Shown here: positions 27,648-35,902 of the stretch, piece after piece
Layout: the number at the start of each line of letters is the position of its first letter
Numbering within the stretch: position 1 is the stretch's first letter
NCBI GenBank assembly: GCA_947500575.1
Contig: CANMSI010000002.1
Span: 310,001-374,000 of the forward strand
Reading direction: 5' to 3'
Length of the DNA: 64,000 bases
Source: an uncultured Flavobacteriaceae bacterium
Lineage (GTDB): Bacteria; Bacteroidota; Bacteroidia; Flavobacteriales; Flavobacteriaceae
Made by a program: the position numbers and the translations under genes
The notes under the pieces: model-generated
What the model saw: the letters and a program-made list of their open reading frames with translations, nothing else
Told to the model about the DNA's origin: nothing
Databases searched by the model: none

Positions 27648-28745
27648 ATGCAACTATTACGTCCAAAAATAAGCATCGGATTCCTTATTTTTTCCACTTG
27701 TTTTATGCTAAGCTCTCAAGAGATGGGCTTTGAAGAATATAATCCAACACCAACAATTGTTCTTCCAAAAAATGAGGTTAAAAAAGCAAAGTTTCCTTTT
27801 ATAGATGTTCATAGTCACCAGTTTCGTATGGCCACACAGAACCTATCAGATCTTATTTCGGATATGGATCAAATGAATATGGGCATCATGGTAAATTTAA
27901 GCGGAGGAAATGGTGAGAATTTACGTTTGGCAATGGAAAATGTAAATAAAAATTATCCAAATCGTTTTGTTGTTTTTGCCAATGTTGATTTTGAAAATGT
28001 AGGTACTGAGGGATGGGCAGAAAAAACGGTAGCTCAACTTACCGCTGATGTTAAAAATGGAGCTAAAGGATTAAAAATATATAAAAGTTTAGGTTTGCGT
28101 TATAAGGATGTTTCAGGGAACAGATTGGCTGTTGATGATGAGCGTTTGGACCCAATTTGGGCAAAATGTGGTGAACTAGGTATCCCGGTATTGATTCATT
28201 CTGCCGACCCAAAGTCTTTCTGGGACCCATTTGATAGTGATAATGAGCGTTGGTTAGAGTTAAAAACACGTCCAGGAAGAAAGCGGTCTGCTACAGACCC
28301 TGTTCCTTGGGAACAAATAATAAGCGAGCAACACAATGTATTCAAGAAACACAAAAAAACTAAGTTTATCAATGCGCATATGGGTTGGTATGCCAATAAT
28401 TTAGCCAAATTAGGAGAATTGTTAGACGCAATGCCAAATATGTCTGTAGGAATAGGTGCTATCATTGCAGAATTAGGAAGACAGCCTAGGAATGCCCATG
28501 CATTTTTTGTTAAATATCAAGACCGTATTCTATTTGGAAAAGATAGCTGGAAACCTAAAGAATTCCCAACCTATTTTAGGGTGTTAGAAACCGATGATGA
28601 GTATTTCCCCTATTACAAAAAATACCATGCTTTTTGGGCCATGTATGGTTTAGACTTGCCAGATGAAGTACTAAGAAAAGTATATTACAAAAATGCGCTG
28701 AACTTAATTCCCGGATTGGATAAGAGCTTGTTCCCTAATAATTAA
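27648..28745 (+). CDS. Exported amidohydrolase-family TIM-barrel protein
   Basis: 365 residues. The N-terminus is a signal peptide (SIGFLIFSTCFMLSSQEMG). Metal-dependent hydrolase motifs of the amidohydrolase_2 type: FIDVHSHQF near 48-56, VLIHSADP, FINAHMGW and LFGKDSW near the C-terminus. The gene begins 2 bp after mocA, so it belongs to the cox transcript, yet no exported hydrolase is part of the known CO dehydrogenase pathway. Relatives hydrolyse or decarboxylate small cyclic or carboxylic compounds; the substrate here is unknown. Confidence 0.82.
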   Translation: MQLLRPKISIGFLIFSTCFMLSSQEMGFEEYNPTPTIVLPKNEVKKAKFPFIDVHSHQFRMATQNLSDLISDMDQMNMGIMVNLSGGNGENLRLAMENVNKNYPNRFVVFANVDFENVGTEGWAEKTVAQLTADVKNGAKGLKIYKSLGLRYKDVSGNRLAVDDERLDPIWAKCGELGIPVLIHSADPKSFWDPFDSDNERWLELKTRPGRKRSATDPVPWEQIISEQHNVFKKHKKTKFINAHMGWYANNLAKLGELLDAMPNMSVGIGAIIAELGRQPRNAHAFFVKYQDRILFGKDSWKPKEFPTYFRVLETDDEYFPYYKKYHAFWAMYGLDLPDEVLRKVYYKNALNLIPGLDKSLFPNN

Positions 28746-28859
28746 TAGATGTTTAGGCCCAATTTAGGAGACTTCACCTGCTAGCTTTTCTTTTTTCTTA
28801 AAATTTATGTGACATTTATGGAACAGTGTTTACTAATGCAGTAACCATAATAAGAATCT

Positions 28860-29345
28860 ATGGACAAAACTGAGGCATTTACTCAGATGGTACGAAATAA
28901 TGAGGGAATCATTTTTAAGATGACAACGATCTATACCAATAATGATCAGGATCAAAAAGATCTTTATCAGGATATTGTCTATCAGCTATGGAAATCTTAT
29001 GACAGCTTTCGAAACGAGTCTAAAATTAGTACTTGGATGTACCGAGTTGGAATGAACACTGCTATAAATTCCTTTAAAAAAGCCAAACGAAGACCTAACC
29101 AAGTTTCTATAGATCAAGTGATAGTGCGGCAAACGGAGCATTATGATATGGAATTCGAAGAACGTCTAAAGCTCCTATATGCTCATATAAAACAACTTAA
29201 TGTATTAGAAAAAGGGCTTATGCTATTATTATTAGAAGGCAAAAAATATGAGGAAATAGCAGAAATTACTGGTTTAACCCCTAGCAATGTAGGAACTAAA
29301 ATCTCCAGAATTAAACAAAAATTAAAGTCACAAATCATTAAATAG
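28860..29345 (+). CDS. ECF-type RNA polymerase sigma factor
   Basis: 161 residues. Region 2 is visible as DLYQDIVYQLWKSYDSF and STWMYRVGMNTAIN; region 4 is a helix-turn-helix ending YEEIAEITGLTPSNVGTKI. ECF sigma factors direct transcription of small regulons and are usually held by a membrane partner. The next gene, 8 bp downstream, encodes a membrane protein that may be that partner. Its targets cannot be read from the sequence. Confidence 0.93.
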   Translation: MDKTEAFTQMVRNNEGIIFKMTTIYTNNDQDQKDLYQDIVYQLWKSYDSFRNESKISTWMYRVGMNTAINSFKKAKRRPNQVSIDQVIVRQTEHYDMEFEERLKLLYAHIKQLNVLEKGLMLLLLEGKKYEEIAEITGLTPSNVGTKISRIKQKLKSQIIK

Positions 29346-29353
29346 TAAAGGCT

Positions 29354-29953
29354 ATGAACTTAGAAGAAATACAAGCTGTCTGGTCAGAAATGAGTGATCA
29401 ATTAGAAAATCAAAAGAAACTTACAAACGAAATAATTATGCAAATGACACAACAACGTTATACGAATAAATTTAAAAAAATTACTTTTTACGAAACTATT
29501 GGTGCTCTCATTTGTTTCGCTGCTGCTTTAGGTATCATACTCAATTTTCATAAACTAGACACCTGGTACTTAATGCTTTGTGGTGGGCTTACCTTGTTAT
29601 TCACCCTCTTTTTGCCCATTGCTGTATTAAGATCACTTTCTCGAATTTCTAAGGTTAATCTTGTTGAGAGTAGTTATAAGGACACAATTGTGCATTATTC
29701 AAAGGAAAAAAAACATCTGCTTATGTTGCAGCAATTTGGTATGTACGCAGGTTTCATAGTCTTTTTTTGCGCCATACCTGTTTCGTCTAAAATTCTATCT
29801 AATAAAGATTTTTTCATGATGGAAAAAAGTATAGGTTTTTACCTATTCGTAGCAGTAGTACTTGTTTTTCTATTTTTCTTTGTTAGATGGGGATACGGAT
29901 GCTATAAGCGAATTACCAATTCTGCAGAAGATATATTGAAAGAACTGGAATAG
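29354..29953 (+). CDS. Membrane protein partnered with the ECF sigma factor
   Basis: 199 residues. A cytoplasmic N-terminal helix (MNLEEIQAVWSEMSDQLENQ) is followed by about four membrane helices in two pairs (around 46-85 and 125-180). The first part resembles the short conserved segment found in proteins encoded next to flavobacterial sigma factors. A role as anti-sigma factor is inferred from position only; no zinc anti-sigma motif is present. Confidence 0.75.
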   Translation: MNLEEIQAVWSEMSDQLENQKKLTNEIIMQMTQQRYTNKFKKITFYETIGALICFAAALGIILNFHKLDTWYLMLCGGLTLLFTLFLPIAVLRSLSRISKVNLVESSYKDTIVHYSKEKKHLLMLQQFGMYAGFIVFFCAIPVSSKILSNKDFFMMEKSIGFYLFVAVVLVFLFFFVRWGYGCYKRITNSAEDILKELE

Positions 29954-29969
29954 GTAAAATGCGTTTTAT

Positions 29970-30710
29970 TTAAACAAAATTCACTTCGTCCAGATTGAAA
30001 TAAGAAATCCGTTTTGGTTCGCCTTTAATGGCTAAAGCTCCTAAATATCCCTTGGCTGGCACAAAAGAAACTAACTGCCACTTAGTTCTTTCGGAGAGAT
30101 CCCAATGTGTTTTTAAGAGTGCGGCATCCGAGTCGTTCTCCAAAGAGACCGCAAATAAGTTAAGCGGGAAAGATAATCCACTACCTTCTGCTTTAATAAA
30201 GGATTCTTTGCGTGTCCAGCAACGGAAAAAAGCTCTTTGCTGATCATCATTTGGTCTATTTTTTAAGGCAGTAATTTCTTCTTTGGAAAAGAAACCACTA
30301 GCAAGATCTATCGGATCAAAATCATGTTTAATTTTCTCGATATCCACGCCTATGCTTGCTGCATGCCCAAAAGCGAATACAGCCATATTTCCAGAGTGTG
30401 AAATATTGAATTTGAGATTAGTATCTACTGCATAAGATGGCTTTCCGTGGGAACTATAGTTAAAAGGTATGTCTGTCGGGTTGGAATTTAAATAATAACC
30501 AGATAACTTTCTGAGAATACCTCTTGCCGCAATAAATGCTACTCGATCTTTCTCAAAATGAAATTTTCGAGCTCTTTGTCTTTCGTCAGTGGAAAGCAGG
30601 CTATGATATTGTTCTTTATTTTTTTGATCTACATCTATTCTGGCATACCAAACATGAAGTGTATCTTGCTTTATAGAGAGTTGTTCAGTATTTACCATGG
30701 CCATGCTCAC
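29970..30710 (-). CDS. Sfp-type 4'-phosphopantetheinyl transferase
   Basis: 246 residues. It transfers phosphopantetheine from CoA to the carrier domains of the peptide synthetases. Motifs: FNISHSG, the Mg-binding GVDIE (Asp123, Glu125) and WTRKESFIKAEG (Trp165, Lys168, Glu169, Lys173). The start overlaps the end of the C-PCP-TE gene by 4 bp (ATGA), so it is the last gene of the minus-strand synthetase transcript and is dedicated to this cluster. Confidence 0.95.
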   Translation of the reverse strand: MSMAMVNTEQLSIKQDTLHVWYARIDVDQKNKEQYHSLLSTDERQRARKFHFEKDRVAFIAARGILRKLSGYYLNSNPTDIPFNYSSHGKPSYAVDTNLKFNISHSGNMAVFAFGHAASIGVDIEKIKHDFDPIDLASGFFSKEEITALKNRPNDDQQRAFFRCWTRKESFIKAEGSGLSFPLNLFAVSLENDSDAALLKTHWDLSERTKWQLVSFVPAKGYLGALAIKGEPKRISYFNLDEVNFV

Positions 30711-33121
30711 TGGGGTTCTTTATTTTTTACTTGCAGGCATTCATCAATTGCACTAGCAGCATATTGGACATCTGGTTCTTCAAACAATGTTCTATGGTCT
30801 CCATTGATATACATTTCTGTAACTTCATATTCCACTATTTTCTTCCAAGAATCTACCAATTCAATGTTCATGCGGTTGTTCTGTTTTTTGGTCATAATAA
30901 GCGTTACTCCTGTATCAACTGTTTTCCAAAGATATTGGTTATATAAATGAACCAAATGAGCTCTCATTTTTTCAATATTCTTTTCCTCCTCAGAACCAAC
31001 CATATGAATCCATATTGGTTTCACATAACGGTCTACTCGTTCCATGAACATATTTCTTACCGCTTTAAAAGGGTTGGAGGTAAGTCTTTTAACCAAGCCT
31101 GAAATGCGCATTTTAATACGTGTTTTGGTAAGTAAGTGTTCTTGTTCTGCCATGGTATCCATGACGATTAGGTTTATTTCCTTATCAATTTTCTTTAGAT
31201 AAGAAGCCATTTCTAAGCCAACTGCTGTACTAAAACAATAGACCATTACATTATAAATACCTTCTGGTTGTATGGCTCGTATTTCTTCTGCATAGTCTAT
31301 GGCCATCTGTTCTATACTAGTATGCATTTGTTTTCCATCATATACCCCTGAAGGCTGTAACGCATAAACAGGCCTGTCCTGATCTATGTAATTTGTAAGC
31401 TGGTTATAGAAGAAAACATGCCCTCCACCGGCATGAATGCAGAACAACGGGGCTTTTGAACCTTTGGCACGTATGGGCACAAGATATTTCCAAGATATTA
31501 CTTCACCATCTTTATTAAGTATGCTGGCAAGCGTTGCTATCGTTGGATTTTCTAGTAAAGTTGTTGGAGGTAGTTTCACCCCCATTTTTTCCTCAATCTT
31601 AGCAAAAAGTTTAATGGCGATGATTGATTTTCCACCAAGTTCGAAAAAGTTATCATGTACACTTATTGAATGCCTTCCAAAAACAATCTCCCAGATCTCT
31701 GTCAATTCCAATTCCACTTTATTTTTAGGTGGAGTATATTGAAGTTTAGGAGCTTCCAGGATAGGTTGTTTTGCCGAGATAAATTCTTTTTCTAATTCCT
31801 GAGTACCCAAAGTACCTAATAGGTCACCAATTATAGTATGGGTCTGTAAGGAAGAATTAGTAAGTATTAATTCCAAATTTTCTAATAACCATGCGATGGT
31901 TTTAGATGAAATAATTTCGGAATTGGTTATTAAATTTAAATCAAAGTATGTTCCTGTTTTAATAATTAAGGTAACAGGGTAGGTAGTAGTTAGACCACTT
32001 TTAAAGTCGCTTACGTGTATTCCACCACTGTGCATATCTTTCCAAGGAAAATTTTCAAAAACGAACAGACTATCAAACAAAGGAACGCCTTCAGAATGAT
32101 TGGTCCATGAAGTGATTTCTTCTAATGAGAAGTGTTCATAATTTCTTGCTTGCTGCTGTTGCGATTGTAATTTTTCAAAATATTCCTTCAGATTTTCAGA
32201 ATTCTCATAGGTAGATCGAACAGGAAGTACATTCATGAACATTCCTGTCATTAATTCAATATTTGGAAAAGTAGCAGACCTACCAGAAACGGTAGTTCCA
32301 AAACAGGTATCATTAATTCCAAAATATTTTGCCAATAGCAACGCCCAAATTCCTTGAAATAAAGAATTGGTGGTCACATGACATTGTTTTGCCAGAAGTT
32401 TTAAATGATTCGAAGCTTCTTCAGACAGTTTTAAATGCTGTTGTTTATAGGTTCCGGCCGACGCATTCAATGAAGTGGCAAATAGCGAAGGAGATTCAAA
32501 TGTTTCAAATGTAGAACTCCAAAAATCTATAGCGGCTTGTTTATCTAATTTTTGCAACCAATTAAGGTAAGTTTTGTAAGATGGAATTGTTTCCAAACTT
32601 ACTAGAGAACTATTTACAAGACCATTATAGGTTTCAAAGACCTCTTGAAGTATGGTACTAGAAGACCATCCATCTAACAGTAAATGATGACAACACCATA
32701 ATAAACAGTGGTTTTCGTGTCCTAATTTAATAAGTGAAATTTGTGAAAGTGGTCCTTTTTCAAAATCCACTCCAGTGTCATTTTTTTCTCTATCCAATGC
32801 AATCAATGCGTTTTTCTGTTCTTCATCGGTCAATTCGGACCAATCCAAAAGTGTAAAACGCATTTGACCATCCGGTCGGACCACCTGTAATGGATTCTGA
32901 ATGTTTTTCCAATGTACAGATGTTCTAAGAATGGGATGCCTGAGTACCACCTTTTGCCATGCATCTTTGAAATATTTTTCATTTAATGCACCCTTTAAAG
33001 CACAACTAACATGGAGAAAACCTTGATCCTCTTTATTCATCAAATGATGAAACAAGAGTCCCTGCTGCATGGTAGTCAACGGGTAAATCGCTTCAATTTT
33101 AGGTTTTTGTTTTGTGTCCAT
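30707..33121 (-). CDS. NRPS termination protein: C-PCP-TE, no adenylation domain
   Basis: 804 residues. A condensation domain (1-440) has the active-site HHLLLDG (His145, His146, Asp150). A peptidyl carrier domain follows (470-535) with FFELGGKS, Ser499 being the phosphopantetheine site. A thioesterase (550-800) has nucleophile Ser631, Asp655 and His776 (GDHRTLFEEP). The nucleophile elbow is CFSTA, not the usual GxSxG. No adenylation domain precedes the carrier, so this carrier must be charged by another protein, or the domain only passes the chain to the thioesterase. The gene sits 3 bp after the split-module gene and releases the product. Confidence 0.93.
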   Translation of the reverse strand: MDTKQKPKIEAIYPLTTMQQGLLFHHLMNKEDQGFLHVSCALKGALNEKYFKDAWQKVVLRHPILRTSVHWKNIQNPLQVVRPDGQMRFTLLDWSELTDEEQKNALIALDREKNDTGVDFEKGPLSQISLIKLGHENHCLLWCCHHLLLDGWSSSTILQEVFETYNGLVNSSLVSLETIPSYKTYLNWLQKLDKQAAIDFWSSTFETFESPSLFATSLNASAGTYKQQHLKLSEEASNHLKLLAKQCHVTTNSLFQGIWALLLAKYFGINDTCFGTTVSGRSATFPNIELMTGMFMNVLPVRSTYENSENLKEYFEKLQSQQQQARNYEHFSLEEITSWTNHSEGVPLFDSLFVFENFPWKDMHSGGIHVSDFKSGLTTTYPVTLIIKTGTYFDLNLITNSEIISSKTIAWLLENLELILTNSSLQTHTIIGDLLGTLGTQELEKEFISAKQPILEAPKLQYTPPKNKVELELTEIWEIVFGRHSISVHDNFFELGGKSIIAIKLFAKIEEKMGVKLPPTTLLENPTIATLASILNKDGEVISWKYLVPIRAKGSKAPLFCIHAGGGHVFFYNQLTNYIDQDRPVYALQPSGVYDGKQMHTSIEQMAIDYAEEIRAIQPEGIYNVMVYCFSTAVGLEMASYLKKIDKEINLIVMDTMAEQEHLLTKTRIKMRISGLVKRLTSNPFKAVRNMFMERVDRYVKPIWIHMVGSEEEKNIEKMRAHLVHLYNQYLWKTVDTGVTLIMTKKQNNRMNIELVDSWKKIVEYEVTEMYINGDHRTLFEEPDVQYAASAIDECLQVKNKEPQ

Positions 33122-33124
33122 ATA

Positions 33125-35095
33125 TTATTCCAATGTGCTAAACAAACTATCTAAATCATCTTGATTTAGCGAGGTTTCAGGAAAATCTGATGGAGTGTAT
33201 TTCCCAGAATACGTACTTGTGCAATGTGCTATAATTTCTTTAAGATTCTCTTTAAATCGGGCAATAAGCTTTTCGATAGTTGCTTCTTCGTATTGAGTAT
33301 GGCTGTAACTCCAAGTTGTTTCTAGCACATCATCCACCAAGACAGCATTTATTTCCAACGCATAGTATCGTTCACTTTCTGGATGTCTTGTCCCTTGAGT
33401 AATGGATTTTGCTTTGATGGTATCATTCGCTTCAGAACTATTTTGTCTGCCCAAAAAATTAAATACGATTTCTGGATAAGGCACAGGTTCCAAAGATTTT
33501 TTGAGGTACCTTAATACTCCATAACCAATTCCGCCATTTGGTATAGTTCGCAATTGTTCTTTAACACCGATGATCCCTTTTTCAATACTTTCAAAAGCTA
33601 GTACGTCTAATTTTATAGGGAAGTATGCGGTAAACCAACCTGTGGTATTTGTCAAATCAATGGTGGTGCTATTTGTTTCTCTACCATGTTTTTCTACACC
33701 AAAAGCAACAGCCTTACTTTGACTCCAATTTCCAATAGTTTGCGTCAAAGCTGCAAGGAGTAATTCATCTGTTTTGGTTTTATATGCCTCATTTGCCTTA
33801 TCGAGAAGCGAGTGGGTGATGGATGAATTAAAATTTGCTGAATGAACCTTAATATCCTTTTCAAGCAAAGGGAGTATACCAACTTTATCCTTGGGAAGGG
33901 GAGTGGCATTGGAAGTTTGGGCTATCCAAAAACTTTCTTCTTTCTCCAATTCTACTGACTTAGCAGCCTCTTTTAGATGGACTGTCCAGCTCAATATCGA
34001 ATTACTCTCATTAGATGAAACAGTTGATCCATCAGACAGCGGCTGAAGTGCAGTTCGTAAATCGTCTAAAATAATTTGCCATGACAGCGCGTCCACCACC
34101 AAATGATGTGCAACTATAAAACAAATATCGGCCTCGTCATTATGAGTCTTGAAATAAACACATTTGAAAAGAGAACCTTCAGATAAATTAAAGCCGCTTT
34201 GGACCGCATCCATTTGTGCATCAATAGTTTGCTGTTGGTTGGTTGCATCTCTATCAGAAACATCTATATACCTTAGCGAATCTATTTCTGAAGGTGCTTT
34301 TATGTATGCTTTCCAACCATCATCTTCCATTAGAAAACTAGATCTTAAAGCATTGTGTTTTGTAATAATTGAATCTATTACCAGCTTAATAGTATCTTCT
34401 TTCAAATTGCGTATTCCCTCCAGTTGCATGGTTTGATTCCAATAGTGTGGCGCATTTTTATATGTTTCAAAAAACCAATGCTGTATAGGGCTTAAAGGAA
34501 GGGGTCCTTTAAATGCGGGTAGTAGATCGTTTTCTTTTACAAGTTTCTTTTGCTTATCGGAGAACAGCGCAATTTCGGCTATAGTTTGATGGTCAAATAA
34601 GTCGTTTGAAGCTAGTTCTATTCCTAGCTTACGTGCCCTAGCAATAATCTGAATACTTAATATGGAATCCCCGCCAATCTCAAAGAAGTTGTCATGAACA
34701 CTAATCGGTTTAAAATTTAATACCTCTTCCCAGATTTGAATCAGGTTTTGTTCTAATTCGCTACTGGATGCATTTACTTCTTCTTTTTTTGGTGGCTTTT
34801 GTAAGTTTTGCAACCCTTTCTTATCTACTTTGCCATTAGGAAGCAAAGGAATTTTATCTGTTACGGTCATAACAGAGGGAATCATATAATCTGGTAATCG
34901 CTCTCTTAGAAGTGATTTGATTTCATTAATATCTATAGCAGCTGCATCACCCTCGATATACGCTACCAAACGTTTTGGTTTTTCTGAAGAACTATCTAAC
35001 GGATGCTGATTCATTGTCTGCATTAATTTTCTTAAGACAAGACCGCGCTCTTCTTCCGAGAGTTGTTTTATTTTATTTTTTAAAGCTTCTCCCAT
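33125..35095 (-). CDS. NRPS: C-terminal part of a split adenylation domain, PCP and epimerization domain
   Basis: 656 residues from ATG 35095. A helical head (ALKNKIKQLSEEERGL) leads into adenylation motifs A9 (LPDYMIPS, 67-74) and A10 (NGKVDKKGL, catalytic Lys89) without the large A subdomain. Then come a carrier (NFFEIGGDS, Ser144) and an epimerization domain (His330, His331, Asp335 in HHLVVDALSW; GGIGYGVLRYL; VFNFLGRQ). The ATG overlaps the methyltransferase stop as TAATG, so translation is coupled. It must pair with the protein from 35903-38833 to make one working adenylation domain. The E domain predicts a D-configured residue. An in-frame ATG at 35137 would lie inside the methyltransferase gene. 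Confidence 0.92.
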   Translation of the reverse strand: MGEALKNKIKQLSEEERGLVLRKLMQTMNQHPLDSSSEKPKRLVAYIEGDAAAIDINEIKSLLRERLPDYMIPSVMTVTDKIPLLPNGKVDKKGLQNLQKPPKKEEVNASSSELEQNLIQIWEEVLNFKPISVHDNFFEIGGDSILSIQIIARARKLGIELASNDLFDHQTIAEIALFSDKQKKLVKENDLLPAFKGPLPLSPIQHWFFETYKNAPHYWNQTMQLEGIRNLKEDTIKLVIDSIITKHNALRSSFLMEDDGWKAYIKAPSEIDSLRYIDVSDRDATNQQQTIDAQMDAVQSGFNLSEGSLFKCVYFKTHNDEADICFIVAHHLVVDALSWQIILDDLRTALQPLSDGSTVSSNESNSILSWTVHLKEAAKSVELEKEESFWIAQTSNATPLPKDKVGILPLLEKDIKVHSANFNSSITHSLLDKANEAYKTKTDELLLAALTQTIGNWSQSKAVAFGVEKHGRETNSTTIDLTNTTGWFTAYFPIKLDVLAFESIEKGIIGVKEQLRTIPNGGIGYGVLRYLKKSLEPVPYPEIVFNFLGRQNSSEANDTIKAKSITQGTRHPESERYYALEINAVLVDDVLETTWSYSHTQYEEATIEKLIARFKENLKEIIAHCTSTYSGKYTPSDFPETSLNQDDLDSLFSTLE

Positions 35096-35886
35096 TATTT
35101 GACGGCTTTTATAACGGCTATAGAATCTGCCCACCATGTATCTTTTACGTCTTGTGGCATTTTTAAAGGAACTACTTGAACCGAGAATGAACTAAAATAA
35201 CGTAATAATAGACGTTGATGTTCTCTACTCAAAGAATCCACCTCGTTTGAAAAATAGGTAAATGCCCCATTGTCTTTTAAGTGTGTCTGTGCATATGGAA
35301 AGAAATGTTCAGCAAATGTGATACTTCCATTTACATAGCGCATGTATTCATCCTCATTTAGCGGATAGGTATGGAAAAAGATCCCATCAAATGTTCCGAG
35401 ATCATCAATAGTATCTTGCCACAACCCATGAACCAAAGAAATTTCTTTCTCTGCATATTTTTCTTTCCAATGGTGGTATTGATCTACCACGGCATCATTA
35501 CATTCAATAATAGTGTGGGATTGAATAGATTGCTCTTGAATTAAATCGGCAGAGATGCCTCTTCCAAACCCAATTTCTAAGATATCGCCACCATTGGAAG
35601 TTACTACCTCAGACATGGCTTTCATCACTGGAATTTGCCAATCTTCCATGATCTCTTGATCTTCTAATACTTTTTGCTCTCTATCATCCAAGGAATTAAT
35701 GGTGGCCCCGGGCACAAAGCTCTTAGTTTGCTCATGTAAAGCATTGATATCTGCAGTAAATTCTTTTAGGGCTCTATTTACTACAGCATTTCTTTGCGCC
35801 GCTCTTGGAGGTGCAATAAAGTCGTTGTCATTAAGTACAACTGTAACCTCAAAAGCTTCCGATCTTTTTATTCTTTTCATGCTCAT
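35095..35886 (-). CDS. GAMT-like SAM-dependent methyltransferase lying inside a split NRPS module
   Basis: 263 residues. SAM-binding motif I GGDILEIGFGRGIS (99-112) is followed by HTIIECND (124-131), GLWQDT, FDGIFFHTYPL and a late GAFTYFSNEVD. This pattern is that of guanidinoacetate / arginine N-methyltransferases and not of the usual NRPS N-methyltransferase domain. The gene is exactly where methyltransferase domains are inserted in interrupted adenylation domains (between A8 and A9), but it is a separate protein with flanking stop and start codons. The likely target is an amino or guanidino nitrogen of the amino acid activated by the split domain. Confidence 0.88.
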   Translation of the reverse strand: MSMKRIKRSEAFEVTVVLNDNDFIAPPRAAQRNAVVNRALKEFTADINALHEQTKSFVPGATINSLDDREQKVLEDQEIMEDWQIPVMKAMSEVVTSNGGDILEIGFGRGISADLIQEQSIQSHTIIECNDAVVDQYHHWKEKYAEKEISLVHGLWQDTIDDLGTFDGIFFHTYPLNEDEYMRYVNGSITFAEHFFPYAQTHLKDNGAFTYFSNEVDSLSREHQRLLLRYFSSFSVQVVPLKMPQDVKDTWWADSIAVIKAVK

Positions 35887-35902
35887 TTTTTATCAACTAC
35901 CA

